A DNA stretch of 64,000 bases from Pararhodobacter aggregans (lineage in GTDB: Bacteria > Pseudomonadota > Alphaproteobacteria > Rhodobacterales > Rhodobacteraceae): the NCBI RefSeq assembly GCF_003075525.1, contig NZ_QDDR01000014.1, positions 1 to 64,000 on the forward strand, given 5' to 3'. The position numbers and the translations under genes are program-made. Each line of letters opens with the position of its first letter. Positions within the stretch are counted from its first letter, which is position 1. This document shows positions 48,376 through 57,426 of this stretch, piece by piece. Below the pieces are notes generated by a model, which saw only the letters and a list, made by a program, of their open reading frames with translations, was not told where the DNA came from and searched no databases.

Positions 48376-49596
48376 GTGAAGATCGGCTACATCCTTAACA
48401 CCTACCCCTCTCCCTCGCAGAGTTTCATCCGCCGCGAGATGCGCGCGCTGGAGCGTCGCGGGGTGGCCGTGCAGCGTTTCGCCATGCGGCCGTTCGAGGG
48501 CGATCTGCCCGATCCCGCCGACCGGGATGAAAAGAAAGCGACCGAATACGTGCTGGCCCGCGGGCTGGTGGCGCTGGTCTGGGCGGTCTTCGTCATGGGG
48601 CTGCAATCGCCCGTCCGGATCTACAAGGCGCTGTTTCTGGCCCTGCAGGCCAGCCGCGGTTCCGAGGCCGGGCTGCTGAAGCATCTGATCTATTTCCTGG
48701 AGGCCGCCTATGTCGCGCGGCGGCTGGGCGAGCTGCAGATCGACCGCATGCACGCGCATTTCGGCACCAATTCGGCGACCGTGGCGATGCTGGCGGCCGA
48801 GATCAGCGGCAAGCCCTTTTCCTTCACCGTCCACGGGCCCGAGGAATTCGACAAGCCCGCCGCCATCGCCCTGCCGCTGAAGCTGCAAAAGGCCGAATTC
48901 GCGGTGGCGATCTCGTCCTTCGGGCGCAGCCAGCTGTGTCGTCTGGTCGATTACCGGGTCTGGCCGCGCATCAAGGTGGTGCATTGCGGGATCGAGCCGC
49001 AGCATTACGACGCAGCCCGGCCCATGCCGGTGAGCCGGCCCATGACCATGGTGAACATCGGCCGCTTCGTCGAGCAGAAGGGCCAGCTGATCCTGATCGA
49101 GGCGCTGGCCGAGGTCACGCGCCGCGGTGTCGACGTCAAGCTGGTGCTGGTCGGCGACGGCCCGATGCGCCGCCCGATCGAACGCGCCATCGCTCAGTCC
49201 GGTCTGGGCCACCGGGTGGAGATCACCGGCTGGCTGGACGAGGCCGGGGTCCGCCGCCAGATCGACAATGCCCATGCGCTGGTGCTGTCCTCTTTCGCCG
49301 AGGGGCTGCCGATGGTGGTGATGGAGGCCATGGTCTCGGCCCGGCCGGTCATCGCCACCTGGATCGCCGGGGTCCCGGAACTGGTGCAGGACGGCCGCAC
49401 CGGCTGGATGGTGCCCGCGGGCGATGCGCAATCGCTGGCCGAGGCGATCACCCAACTGGCCACCAGCCCCGACGACAAGCTGCGTCGCATGGGCACCACT
49501 GCGCGCGCCCGGGTCATGGTGCGCCACAACATTGATACCGAGGCCGCCAAACTGGCCGCGCATTTCTGTCAGCGGCCGCGCACCCAGCCGGTTTGA
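48376..49596 (+). CDS. Family 4 glycosyltransferase
   Basis: A 406-residue GT-B enzyme. The N-terminus is IGYILNTYPSPSQSFIRREM. Mid-protein are HAHFGTNSATVAML and FTVHGPEEFD. The C-terminal donor domain has NIGRFVEQKGQ, VLVGDGPMR and the EX7E motif in SFAEGLPMVVMEAM. It is most likely an EPS-chain transferase in the cytosol. The GTG start at 48376 is 232 bases from the divergent flippase start. Its last 28 bases overlap the convergent GT2 gene. Confidence 0.92.
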   Translation: MKIGYILNTYPSPSQSFIRREMRALERRGVAVQRFAMRPFEGDLPDPADRDEKKATEYVLARGLVALVWAVFVMGLQSPVRIYKALFLALQASRGSEAGLLKHLIYFLEAAYVARRLGELQIDRMHAHFGTNSATVAMLAAEISGKPFSFTVHGPEEFDKPAAIALPLKLQKAEFAVAISSFGRSQLCRLVDYRVWPRIKVVHCGIEPQHYDAARPMPVSRPMTMVNIGRFVEQKGQLILIEALAEVTRRGVDVKLVLVGDGPMRRPIERAIAQSGLGHRVEITGWLDEAGVRRQIDNAHALVLSSFAEGLPMVVMEAMVSARPVIATWIAGVPELVQDGRTGWMVPAGDAQSLAEAITQLATSPDDKLRRMGTTARARVMVRHNIDTEAAKLAAHFCQRPRTQPV

Positions 49597-50393
49597 GCGC
49601 CCCAGCCTGCGCGCACCGCGATCTTGACCGCGGCATAGACGCCAAAGGCGATCGGATCGGCCAGCGCCCGGCGGATCAGCCAACCCTTGCCGGGGGCGTC
49701 CTTGCCCTCGTTCGCCATCAGCCCGGGTTCCAGCGCCATCAATTCACTGACCCCCTGATCCTGCCGCCTGCGCACCTTGACCAGCCGGTCGAAGCCCTCG
49801 ACCAGCGGCCAGCGATAGGGGGCGGGGACTTTCACCCGTTCAGCGGGGGTGAACAGCACCCGGACATAGGTGTCGTCGCTGATGATGCGCGGGAAAGTGC
49901 CCCAGCGCGCCCGCCCTGCCCCGTTCACCGCGTAAAGGCCGAAGCCCGGCACGCCCTCGGCCACGAAGGGCAGCCGGGTCCAGAACCGGGCGAAGGCGCG
50001 GGTGACCCAGCTTTCCGCCGTCACCACCGGCGTGCCCGAGGCATAGACCGCCCCCGGCCCCGCAAGTGCCCCGGCGATCTGGGCCATGAGGGGCGGCGAG
50101 ACCAGCACATCGGCATCGAGGTAGACCCGCGCCGGGAAATCGGCCATCGCCTCGCCCGCGTCCAGCGCGCCCATCTTGCCCAGCGCCGGCAGGTCCATGA
50201 CCAGCAATTGCCAGCGACGCGCCGCGAAGGCTGGCGTATGGGCCAGCGCCCGGGCCACGGTGTCGTCGGTGCAGCCATTGGCGGCGACGATGACCTGCGC
50301 GCCCTCCGGCCCCGACGACGCCAGCAGCGCCGCAAGGCAGGCGTCAATATAGCCGCCCTCGTTGCAGGCGGGGATGACGATGGACAGGCTCAC
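49569..50393 (-). CDS. Family 2 glycosyltransferase
   Basis: A 274-residue GT2. It begins LSIVIPACNEGGYIDACLAALL, with VIVAANGCTDDTV, and the metal-binding VYLDADVLVS. GFGLYAVNGAGRARWG and IISDDTYVR follow, the latter an acidic catalytic block. The C-terminus is amphipathic with one possible membrane-associated helix. The GTG start overlaps the stop of the secreted hydrolase-like gene as GTGA, so the two are coupled. Its 3' end overlaps the convergent GT4 gene by 28 bases. Confidence 0.85.
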   Translation of the reverse strand: MSLSIVIPACNEGGYIDACLAALLASSGPEGAQVIVAANGCTDDTVARALAHTPAFAARRWQLLVMDLPALGKMGALDAGEAMADFPARVYLDADVLVSPPLMAQIAGALAGPGAVYASGTPVVTAESWVTRAFARFWTRLPFVAEGVPGFGLYAVNGAGRARWGTFPRIISDDTYVRVLFTPAERVKVPAPYRWPLVEGFDRLVKVRRRQDQGVSELMALEPGLMANEGKDAPGKGWLIRRALADPIAFGVYAAVKIAVRAGWGAQTGWVRGR

Positions 50394-52096
50394 GGTGCCG
50401 AGGCCTCCATCAGCGCATCCCAGCGCGGGGTGGAATCGTCGAGGTGGCGCAGATGGCCCCAGGAGCCCCAGACGCTGGGCCGCGAGACATCGTTGAAGGC
50501 GACGAAGGGCGCGGGGGTCAGAGCCTGCCAGCCACGGATCAGCTCGCGGTAGAGGTCACCCATCTGCGGCGAGTAGTTCAGCGCCTCGAAGAAGGCGATC
50601 CGTTCCTCGTCCTGATGGTCGCGCGGATGGGTCACCACATGGGTGCCGCCCTCGTACATGACCAGCGCCATGCCGTGCTCGGCCGCGACCCGCGCGTGAT
50701 GGGCCAGCGTCCGGTCCAGCAGGTCGCGCACCGAATTCTCGGCGCTGCCCGAAAGGGAGCCATCGCGCAATTCCTGCGCCGCCCAGTCGATGGCCCGGTC
50801 GAAGCGATGCGCCTCGACATACTCGCGCAGCGCCCGGGCGCTCAGGCCCTGCGCCCGGCCCTCGGTTTCCGCCGCCGCGCGGCTGTCGGCCAGCCAGCGC
50901 CGGACCAGCTCGGATTTCGATTCCGCCTGCAATTCGCCGCTGAAATAGCCGGTGACGGCAAGGGCATCGAAGAATTCGCGCGGCGGGCGGTGGGTGGCGG
51001 GATCCTCGGCCATGAAGTCGGGAGCGTCCAGCATGACGCTTTCCAGCCCCAGCCAGGCGGTGAACAGGCCCAGCACCCGCACCCGCCGCGCCGTGTCCCC
51101 CTGATAGACCCCGTCGATCAGCCGCATCACCTCGGCCGCGCGGACCGCGCCGTACTGGACCCAGGCGGAATCGACGTTCCAATGGCGACGCCCGGTCTGA
51201 TCGGCCCAATGCGCCTGATCGAACTGCCAGTTCCAGATCTCGTTGGAGAACTCGAACCAGCCGCGCAGATCGGGCCTCAGCCCGTCCCGGACCGCCTGCG
51301 CGAACTGGCGGACGTAATCGTCATCGGCCAGATGCGGCAGGGTGAACCAGGGCTCGGCGCCGGTCTGGTTGGCAAGCTGCAGCAAGATCTCCAGCGGCAC
51401 GCCCCGCCGCGACCAGGAATAATCGCTGACCTGCGGGCGGTCCTGCCATCGGCTCAGCGTCGAATGGTTGGTCAGCATCCAGTCCATGAAGCGCAGGATT
51501 TCCATATCCCCCACAAGCGCCAGCCAGTCGGGGTTGAAGACCTCGCCCCGCGCCGCGCGGTCGAGGTTGCGCTCATGCACGATCCGCAGGTTGCGCAGCG
51601 TGCCGCGGTTGAACTGGACCAGCACGCCGCCCTGCCCCGGGGTGAAGTCGAAGGTCGCGCTGTTCTCGCCGTACCGCACATTCCGCGCCGCGCCGTCGAA
51701 ACCGAGGGTGGCGCTGCCCTCCCAGCTGGCGTGCCAGGTCCCGGCGGCCGAGGTCATCCCGGCCGGCAATTCGTTCAGCACGAAGGTCGAGATGCGGCGC
51801 AGCCCGCGTGGGAAGGCCACGACCCAGCCGTCGGCGTCCAGCGCGCCCGCCGCGAACAGCGCCGGCTCGTCCATGCCGCCCCAGCCCTCGCCGGTGTGGC
51901 CGGTCCAGCGGCTGGCGCTGTGCATCACGTCGAGGAACGGCAGCTCGGTGGACCAGCCCGCGACCTCGGCCAGATTCAGGCCCAGCGCGCGGCGCCCCTC
52001 GCGCGGGGCGGTGTCGATCTGGGCCGCGGCGGGCAGCGCCAGGGCCAGAAGCAGGATCAACGCGCGAGCAAGGGCGCGGAGCGGCGAAAATGGCAT
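50390..52096 (-). CDS. Secreted glycoside-hydrolase-like protein (clan GH-A fold suspected)
   Basis: A 568-residue protein with a clear Sec signal (MPFSPLRALARALILLLALA followed by LPAAAQ; cleavage near AAA|Q). The central FEFSNEIWNWQ resembles the Asn-Glu acid/base motif of clan GH-A enzymes (N285, E286), and ALVMYEGGTHV near E482 is a candidate nucleophile strand. I do not recognise a precise GH family. It may trim or release exopolysaccharide in the periplasm. It is coupled to the downstream GT2 and diverges from the GT4-like gene at 52199. Confidence 0.68.
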   Translation of the reverse strand: MPFSPLRALARALILLLALALPAAAQIDTAPREGRRALGLNLAEVAGWSTELPFLDVMHSASRWTGHTGEGWGGMDEPALFAAGALDADGWVVAFPRGLRRISTFVLNELPAGMTSAAGTWHASWEGSATLGFDGAARNVRYGENSATFDFTPGQGGVLVQFNRGTLRNLRIVHERNLDRAARGEVFNPDWLALVGDMEILRFMDWMLTNHSTLSRWQDRPQVSDYSWSRRGVPLEILLQLANQTGAEPWFTLPHLADDDYVRQFAQAVRDGLRPDLRGWFEFSNEIWNWQFDQAHWADQTGRRHWNVDSAWVQYGAVRAAEVMRLIDGVYQGDTARRVRVLGLFTAWLGLESVMLDAPDFMAEDPATHRPPREFFDALAVTGYFSGELQAESKSELVRRWLADSRAAAETEGRAQGLSARALREYVEAHRFDRAIDWAAQELRDGSLSGSAENSVRDLLDRTLAHHARVAAEHGMALVMYEGGTHVVTHPRDHQDEERIAFFEALNYSPQMGDLYRELIRGWQALTPAPFVAFNDVSRPSVWGSWGHLRHLDDSTPRWDALMEASAP

Positions 52097-52198
52097 GGCG
52101 ATTGGGTCCCTTCGGCGGCCAGGGCCAATTTAGGATGGACTTTTCCCGACATTCCAGCCTTTTCTCCAACGCAGGAACAAAGGGATAGACGCGCCGGT

Positions 52199-53371
52199 AT
52201 GGCATCGCTGGTCATGCTCTCGCCCGCCCCGGTCGTCGAATTGCCGGGGGGCGAAGTCGTCCTCGACGTGAAATTCGTCGAGGGCATGAAATTGCACTGC
52301 CAACTCTGGCCCGGACCCGTGCGCTGCGTCATGCGCCGCGGCCCCCATCATATCGACGCGCCGATGCGCTATTCGGTGGCGCAGCTGGGCTTCGACCTGA
52401 TCGTGCTGGACCCCGACGCGCCGGTGCCGGACCTGCTGCTCGACAGCGCCAGCCTGGTCTATGTCGCCGCCGATGACATGAAGTATCTCCATCTGCCCAA
52501 GGCGATGGCGGGACGGCTGGGCAAGCTGGTCTACACGATCGAGGAGCCGCTGGGCGGGCGCATCGCCCATGCGCTGGCCGCCAGCCCCTCGATCCGGCGC
52601 AAGCTGGGCGGCGCCTGGTGGAACCTGACGCGCGAGGGCGGGCTGAAGGCCGCGCTCAGGGCGGCGGACGGGATGCATTGCGACGGCTATCCGGCGCATG
52701 ACCGCTACCACCGGCTCAATCCCCGCTCGCTGCGCTATCTCGACAACCGGATGCGCACGCCGATGATCGCCCGCCCAGCCGAACAATCCGAGCGCGCCGC
52801 GCATCTGCACCGGGGCGCGCCGCTGCGGCTGGCCTGGTTCGGCCAGGCGGATGCGATGTCGGGGGTCGAGGATCTCTTGCCCATGGCCTTCCTGCTGCGC
52901 CAGCGCGGCATCCCCTTCCGGCTGGAGATGTTCGGCACCGGCCCGCTGGCATCGCGGATCCGGAACGGGATCAGCGGGCTGGCTCTGGGCGATTGCGTCT
53001 CGCTGGCCGAACCGGGGGCCTTCGATCCGGTGCTGGTGCCGCATCTGCGCCGCGCGGCGGATCTGTTTGTCGCGCCCCTCAGCCTGTCGTCGCCGCAAAG
53101 CGCCTATGTCGAGGCTTTGGGCTGCGGCCTGCCGATCCTGGGCTATGGCAACCGGATGTGGCGGCGGATGCAGGCGGAATCGGGCGCGGGCTGGGTGGTG
53201 CGCCGGGGCAGTGTGCAGGGGCTGGTGCGCCGGATCGCGGCGCTGGACCGCGACCGGGTGGCGATCATCGAGGCCTCGCGCAAGGCGGTGGATTTCGCCC
53301 GCGCCAATGCCTTCGAGCAGGTGTTTGCCCGGCGGATGAATGATCTGCGACTGATCGCCGGGGTGGAGTGA
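52199..53371 (+). CDS. Glycosyltransferase, GT4-like
   Basis: A 390-residue protein. The C-terminal half looks like a GT-B donor domain: LRLAWFGQADAMSGVEDLLPM, then RLEMFGTGPLASR, and the SLSSPQSAYVEALGCGLPI block in the EX7E region, although the first Glu is replaced. The N-terminal half is divergent. ATG at 52199 gives MASLVMLSPAPVV. The open frame continues far upstream through the antisense of the hydrolase gene, which is coincidental. It fits the exopolysaccharide assembly set. A REP-like unit follows. Confidence 0.72.
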   Translation: MASLVMLSPAPVVELPGGEVVLDVKFVEGMKLHCQLWPGPVRCVMRRGPHHIDAPMRYSVAQLGFDLIVLDPDAPVPDLLLDSASLVYVAADDMKYLHLPKAMAGRLGKLVYTIEEPLGGRIAHALAASPSIRRKLGGAWWNLTREGGLKAALRAADGMHCDGYPAHDRYHRLNPRSLRYLDNRMRTPMIARPAEQSERAAHLHRGAPLRLAWFGQADAMSGVEDLLPMAFLLRQRGIPFRLEMFGTGPLASRIRNGISGLALGDCVSLAEPGAFDPVLVPHLRRAADLFVAPLSLSSPQSAYVEALGCGLPILGYGNRMWRRMQAESGAGWVVRRGSVQGLVRRIAALDRDRVAIIEASRKAVDFARANAFEQVFARRMNDLRLIAGVE

Positions 53372-53377
53372 CGGCCC

Positions 53378-53401
53378 GTAGGGTGGGATTTCAACCCACC
53401 C
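53378..53401. repeat. Single REP-like palindrome
   Basis: GTAGGGTGGGATTTCAACCC continues with ACCC. The arms GGGTGGG and CCCACCC flank ATTTCAA, the same family as at 6579-6601 and 43778-43800. It sits seven bases after the GT4-like stop and just before the convergent gph stop. Confidence 0.7.
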
Positions 53402-53407
53402 TGGGCG

Positions 53408-54058
53408 TTACCTCGCGATCCGCGCGGCGATGGCGGGCAGCTCGGCCCAGTCGCTGAAAGCCTCGGTATGCGGCAGCGCCTCGACGGGGTTCTTGCGATA
53501 GCCTTCGGTATAAAGCGCGAAGGGCACGCCCGCCGCCTTGGCCGTCGCCGCATCGACCTCGCTGTCGCCGACGAACAGGCACAGCCCCTCGCCCAGCTCT
53601 TCCAGCGCGGCTTCCAGCGGTTCGGGTTCGGGCTTCATCCGGGTCAGGCTGTCACCGGCGAAGACCGTCTCGAACAGGTCCTCCCAGCCGAAATGCTTCA
53701 GCACGGCGCGGGTCGGCACCATCGGCTTGTTGGTGCACAGCCCGATCCGCCAGCCCTGCGCCTTCAGCGCGGCCAGCGCCTCCTCCACGCCCGGATAGAC
53801 CTGCGTGAGACCATGCGCCTTGCGGTATTCCTCGGCGAAGACGGCGCGCATCCGCTCGGTCCGCTCGGGGATGTTGGAACCCGCCACGGCGCGCTCCAGC
53901 CGTTCGACGAAGACCCGCGCGCCGTTGCCGACGAAGCTGCGGGTCTGGGCCAGCGTCACCTCGGACAGGCCCTCGGCCCGCAGGGTGGCCGAGGCGGCGT
54001 GGTGGATGTCGGCGGCGCTGTCGATCAGCGTACCGTCCAGATCGAAGACAATTCTCAT
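53408..54058 (-). CDS. gph: Phosphoglycolate phosphatase (HAD family)
   Basis: A 216-residue HAD hydrolase. Motif I is VFDLDGTLIDS (nucleophile and acid Asp), motif II lies in LCTNKP, and motifs III and IV are in KPEPEPL and FVGDSEVDA. The cap domain and length fit Gph, which removes phosphate from 2-phosphoglycolate. The 54058 ATG is preferred since MRIVFDLDG is the usual family start. An ATG at 54070 overlaps the MFS stop and is an alternative. Other HAD phosphatases cannot be excluded. Confidence 0.85.
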   Translation of the reverse strand: MRIVFDLDGTLIDSAADIHHAASATLRAEGLSEVTLAQTRSFVGNGARVFVERLERAVAGSNIPERTERMRAVFAEEYRKAHGLTQVYPGVEEALAALKAQGWRIGLCTNKPMVPTRAVLKHFGWEDLFETVFAGDSLTRMKPEPEPLEAALEELGEGLCLFVGDSEVDAATAKAAGVPFALYTEGYRKNPVEALPHTEAFSDWAELPAIAARIAR

Positions 54059-54066
54059 CGGGGCCC

Positions 54067-55311
54067 TCATGCCGGGATCGCGTTCAGCGGGCGTTCGCGG
54101 ATCGGCAGATGCACGATGGCCGAGAAGGCGCCGACGCCGACGCCGACCCACCAGACCAGCGTGTAATCGCCATACACGTCATAAAGCGCGCCGCCCAGCC
54201 AGACCCCCAGGAAGCCGCCGATCTGGTGGCTGAGGAAGACGAAGCCATAAAGCGTGCCCATGTAGCGCAGCCCGTAGATATGCGCGACCAGACCCGAGGT
54301 CAGCGGCACCGTCGCCAGCCACAGCGCGCCCATCAGCAAGGAGAAGATCAGCACCGAGCCGGGCGTGATCGGCAGCGCGATGAACAGGCCCGCGACCACG
54401 GTCCGCGCCAGATAGATCCCCGCCAGCAGGTATTTCTTGGTCCAGCGCTTGCCAGCCCAGGCGGCCAGCAGCGTGCCGCCGATATTGGCCAGCCCGATGA
54501 CGGCGATGGCGACCGCCCCCAGTGCCGAGGTGGTGGTGATGCCGATCCCCGCCAGGAAACTGTCCGGCGCGATGGCGCCGCACATCTCGGTCACCATGGC
54601 CGGGAAATGGGCGGTGATGAACGCCAGCTGATACCCGCAGGAGAAAAAGCCGAGGAAGATCAGCGAGAAGGACGGGTCCTTGAACGCCTGGGTCAGCGCC
54701 TGACCCAGCGATTGCTCCAGCTGCGCCTTCGACGCCATGGCCGGCGAGCGCATCATCGGCAGCACCAAGAGCACGGCGAGGATGGCCACGGCGAAGATGA
54801 TGAACACGGTTTGCCACGGGTAATAGCTCAGCAGCACCTCGGCAATCGGCGCGCCGATCACCTGCCCGGCCGAGCCCGCCGCGGTGGCGACGCCCAGAGC
54901 CAGCGAGCGGTTCTCGTCCGAGGCCGCGCGGCCGACCACGGCCAGGATCACGCCGAAGCCGGTGCCCGCCACGCCGAAGCCCACCAGGATCTCCAGCAAT
55001 TGCATGGTGCCCGGGGTCATGGCGAAGGCGGTCAGCAGCAGGCCCACCGAATAGAAAAGAGCGCCGAGGATGATCGCCTTGCGGTCGCCGAAGCGTTCCG
55101 CCACGGCGCTGAACATCGGCTGGCCGATGCCCCAGGCCAGGTTCTGGATGGCGATGGCCAGCGAGAAATCGGCCCGCGGCCAGCCGAATTCCTCGGCGAT
55201 CGGGATCTGGAACACGCCGAACGAGGCGCGGATCGCGAACCCCAGCAGGATGACGATCGAGCCGCCGATCAGGACGGGCGTGAACAGCGGGGCGCTACGG
55301 GCGGTCGACAT
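54067..55311 (-). CDS. Major facilitator superfamily transporter
   Basis: A 414-residue, 12-helix MFS permease. It shows GFAIRASFGVFQIPIAEEFG, the loop 2-3 motif ERFGDRKAI, motif-C-like GVAGTGFGVILAVVGR and a final GGFLGVWLGGALYD. It resembles monocarboxylate/oxalate-type MFS transporters, but the substrate is not determined. Start at 55311 has GAGGGAT upstream. The stop overlaps an alternative gph start as ATGA. Confidence 0.85.
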   Translation of the reverse strand: MSTARSAPLFTPVLIGGSIVILLGFAIRASFGVFQIPIAEEFGWPRADFSLAIAIQNLAWGIGQPMFSAVAERFGDRKAIILGALFYSVGLLLTAFAMTPGTMQLLEILVGFGVAGTGFGVILAVVGRAASDENRSLALGVATAAGSAGQVIGAPIAEVLLSYYPWQTVFIIFAVAILAVLLVLPMMRSPAMASKAQLEQSLGQALTQAFKDPSFSLIFLGFFSCGYQLAFITAHFPAMVTEMCGAIAPDSFLAGIGITTTSALGAVAIAVIGLANIGGTLLAAWAGKRWTKKYLLAGIYLARTVVAGLFIALPITPGSVLIFSLLMGALWLATVPLTSGLVAHIYGLRYMGTLYGFVFLSHQIGGFLGVWLGGALYDVYGDYTLVWWVGVGVGAFSAIVHLPIRERPLNAIPA

Positions 55312-55382
55312 CGGGATCCCTCGGGTCAAGCGGGGTTGAGCCCGCTTAACCTGTTCAAGAACCCGTGAGCGTCAAGCCCCGA

Positions 55383-55946
55383 TCAACGGGATTGCGCATG
55401 ATATTCCGCGTTGGGTTCCATGCCGATCGCTGATGCGACGCGGTTCGACATGGCATAGAACCCGGCCACCGCGGCGATATCGAAGATATCGCGGTCGCTG
55501 AAGCCCGCGTCGCGCAGCGCCTGGCGGTCGGCCTCGACCACCTCGGAACTGGTCTTGGTGATCTTCTCGACGAAGGTCAGCATGGCGGTCTGCCGCGCGT
55601 CCAGATGCGCGAAGCGCCAGTTCATCACCATCGCCTCGCCCAGTTCCGGGGTGCCCAGCGCGCGGACTGCGGCGCCATGCGCCACCTGGCAATACCAGCA
55701 ACGGTTGATCGAGCTGACGACGACCGCGATCATCTCGCGCTCCAGCTTCGACAGGTCCGACGGGCCCAGCATCAGGTCGTTGTACATGACCGTGAAGGCG
55801 TTCAGCTTGTTGATGTCGAAGGTATAGGCCTGCAGCACGTTGGGGATCATCCCCAGCTTTTCCTGACAGATGTCGAAATAGCGCTGGGTCGCTTCGGGCA
55901 GCGGATCGACCGGCGGCAGGTTCAGGGCGGTGACGGGCTTACTCAT
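55383..55946 (-). CDS. AhpD-like peroxidase-related protein
   Basis: A 187-residue protein of the carboxymuconolactone decarboxylase/AhpD fold. The redox motif is CWYC with a downstream His (C83, C86, H90) in NRCWYCQVAHG. The helical INVLSKLEREMI-like stretch (KLEREMIAVVVSSIN) matches uncharacterised peroxidase-related proteins. It may reduce hydroperoxides using the Cys pair. The start overlaps the GNAT stop as ATGA. Confidence 0.85.
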   Translation of the reverse strand: MSKPVTALNLPPVDPLPEATQRYFDICQEKLGMIPNVLQAYTFDINKLNAFTVMYNDLMLGPSDLSKLEREMIAVVVSSINRCWYCQVAHGAAVRALGTPELGEAMVMNWRFAHLDARQTAMLTFVEKITKTSSEVVEADRQALRDAGFSDRDIFDIAAVAGFYAMSNRVASAIGMEPNAEYHAQSR

Positions 55947-56635
55947 GCTACTCTCTCCCGGTAGTGATAGGCGGATGTCTCGGTCATGCCGAGGCCGAGG
56001 TAAAGCGCCCGCGCCCCGGCATTCGCCTCGGTCACGGCCAGCGCCAGTGTATGCGCACCGTTCTGCTGTGCCCAATAAGCCATGCCGCGCATCATCCCCG
56101 CGCCGACGCCCTCGCGCCGGAAGGCGGGTTCGACATGCACGGCGTGGACCATGGCGATGCCCTGGTGGATCGCGAGGAACCCGACCCCCGCCGGTTTGTC
56201 CCGGATCCGGGCGATGAAGCTCATCTTCGGATCGACCGCGCGGGCCATCACCGCCAGCCGTTCGGGGCCGACATGGCCGTCCTCCCAGATCCGCCGCTGG
56301 ATCGCCAGAGGCGGCCAGATCGTCGGCAGCGACACCGCCTTGGGCTTGGCGGCCAGCGCGTCGACCGGGGACTCCATCAGCACGGTCGGGTCGATGATCC
56401 GGTAGCCGCGGGCGTGAAGCGCGCGGTCCAGATCCTCCTGCCCCGGGCGCAGCTGGAAGAGCGGCGCGTCCAGCGCGTCCAGCGCGGCCTCGTCGAACGG
56501 ACCTTCCAGCAGCGCCGCGCTGACCCGCTTGCCGCCGCCCGCCCCGTCGCGCAGCCGGAAGGGGCCCCGGGTCTGGCTGGCGGCCGGGGGCCACGAGGCC
56601 TCGAGCGCGTCGAAAAGCGCGTCCGTCCCGGTCAT
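55943..56635 (-). CDS. GNAT-family N-acetyltransferase
   Basis: A 230-residue protein with a C-terminal GNAT fold: AMVHAVHVEPAFRREGVGAGMMRGMAYWA has the Q/RxxGxG/A-type CoA-binding motif (RREGVGAG), and ANAGARALYLGLGM is typical of the following strand-helix. The N-terminal 90 residues are extra and not recognised. Acceptor substrate unknown. It overlaps the AhpD-like start and the CinA-like stop by four bases each. Confidence 0.82.
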   Translation of the reverse strand: MTGTDALFDALEASWPPAASQTRGPFRLRDGAGGGKRVSAALLEGPFDEAALDALDAPLFQLRPGQEDLDRALHARGYRIIDPTVLMESPVDALAAKPKAVSLPTIWPPLAIQRRIWEDGHVGPERLAVMARAVDPKMSFIARIRDKPAGVGFLAIHQGIAMVHAVHVEPAFRREGVGAGMMRGMAYWAQQNGAHTLALAVTEANAGARALYLGLGMTETSAYHYRERVA

Positions 56636-57357
56636 GCCGCCCCCGCCAGCGACGCCAGTTCCACCATTGCCGCGGCCAGCAGCCCGGCATCGGTGCCCCG
56701 CACCACCAGCTGCGTGCCATAGGCGCCGTTGCGCTGATAGGGATAGGAGCCGAAACTGAGCGCCGGATATTTCCCCGCCAGATCCTTCAGCGCCTGGGCG
56801 ATCTCGCCCTCGCCGCGCGGCACGTCGATCATCTGGCTCAGCAGCGGGTCGCCGCCGGTCAGCCCGGGCAGGACGCTGGCCACCATCGCCTCGAAGATCG
56901 CCGGGACGCCGGCCATGACATGGACATTGCCCAGCGTGAAGCCGGGCGCGGCGGAAATCGGGTTGTCGATCAGCACGGCGCCCTCGGGGATGCGCGCCAT
57001 CCTGAGCCGCATCGCGTTCAGCTCCAACCCGGTGCGCTGGTAATGCGCCTTGAGGATCTCATGCGCGTCGTCGCGCACGTCGATGCCGACGCCAAAGGCC
57101 GCGGCCACCGCATCGGCGGTGATGTCGTCATGCGTCGGCCCGATCCCGCCCGAGGTGAAGACGTGGTCATAGGCCCCGCGCAGCGCGTTCAGCGCGGCGA
57201 CGATGGCGGCGTGATCGTCGGCCACCACGCGGGCCTCGCACAGGCGGATGCCGCGGCCGGTCAGTTGCGTGGCCAGATGGTTGGTGTTGGTGTCGCGGGT
57301 GCGGCCCGACAGGATCTCGTCCCCGATGACCAGCATGGCGGCGGTAGGATTGCCCAT
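56632..57357 (-). CDS. CinA-like molybdopterin-binding domain protein
   Basis: A 241-residue single-domain protein of the MoeA/CinA N-terminal type. The start AAMLVIGDEILSGRTRDTN, FTSGGIGPTHDDITADAVA and the closing APGFTLGNVHVMAGVPAIF are diagnostic. It lacks the CinA C-terminal nicotinamide mononucleotide deamidase domain. Related stand-alone proteins include FAD pyrophosphatase/competence-damage homologues, but the reaction here is not set. It is the first gene of the CinA-GNAT-AhpD overlapping operon. Confidence 0.88.
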   Translation of the reverse strand: MGNPTAAMLVIGDEILSGRTRDTNTNHLATQLTGRGIRLCEARVVADDHAAIVAALNALRGAYDHVFTSGGIGPTHDDITADAVAAAFGVGIDVRDDAHEILKAHYQRTGLELNAMRLRMARIPEGAVLIDNPISAAPGFTLGNVHVMAGVPAIFEAMVASVLPGLTGGDPLLSQMIDVPRGEGEIAQALKDLAGKYPALSFGSYPYQRNGAYGTQLVVRGTDAGLLAAAMVELASLAGAA

Positions 57358-57426
57358 GGTGTCCTCTCTCTTCTGAGCGGACGTTAGCGCCGTTCCACGG
57401 GCTTTCCAATGCGCCTTGGACGGGGC

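Noticed and set aside
48161-48379. Plus-strand 72-codon reading frame in the flippase-GT4 gap
   Set aside because: Low-complexity Arg/Pro/Gly composition with no domain; it runs across the GT4 start.
50444-52198. Long open frame upstream of the GT4-like gene at 52199
   Set aside because: Antisense to the secreted hydrolase-like gene; long stop-free antisense frames are expected in GC-rich DNA.
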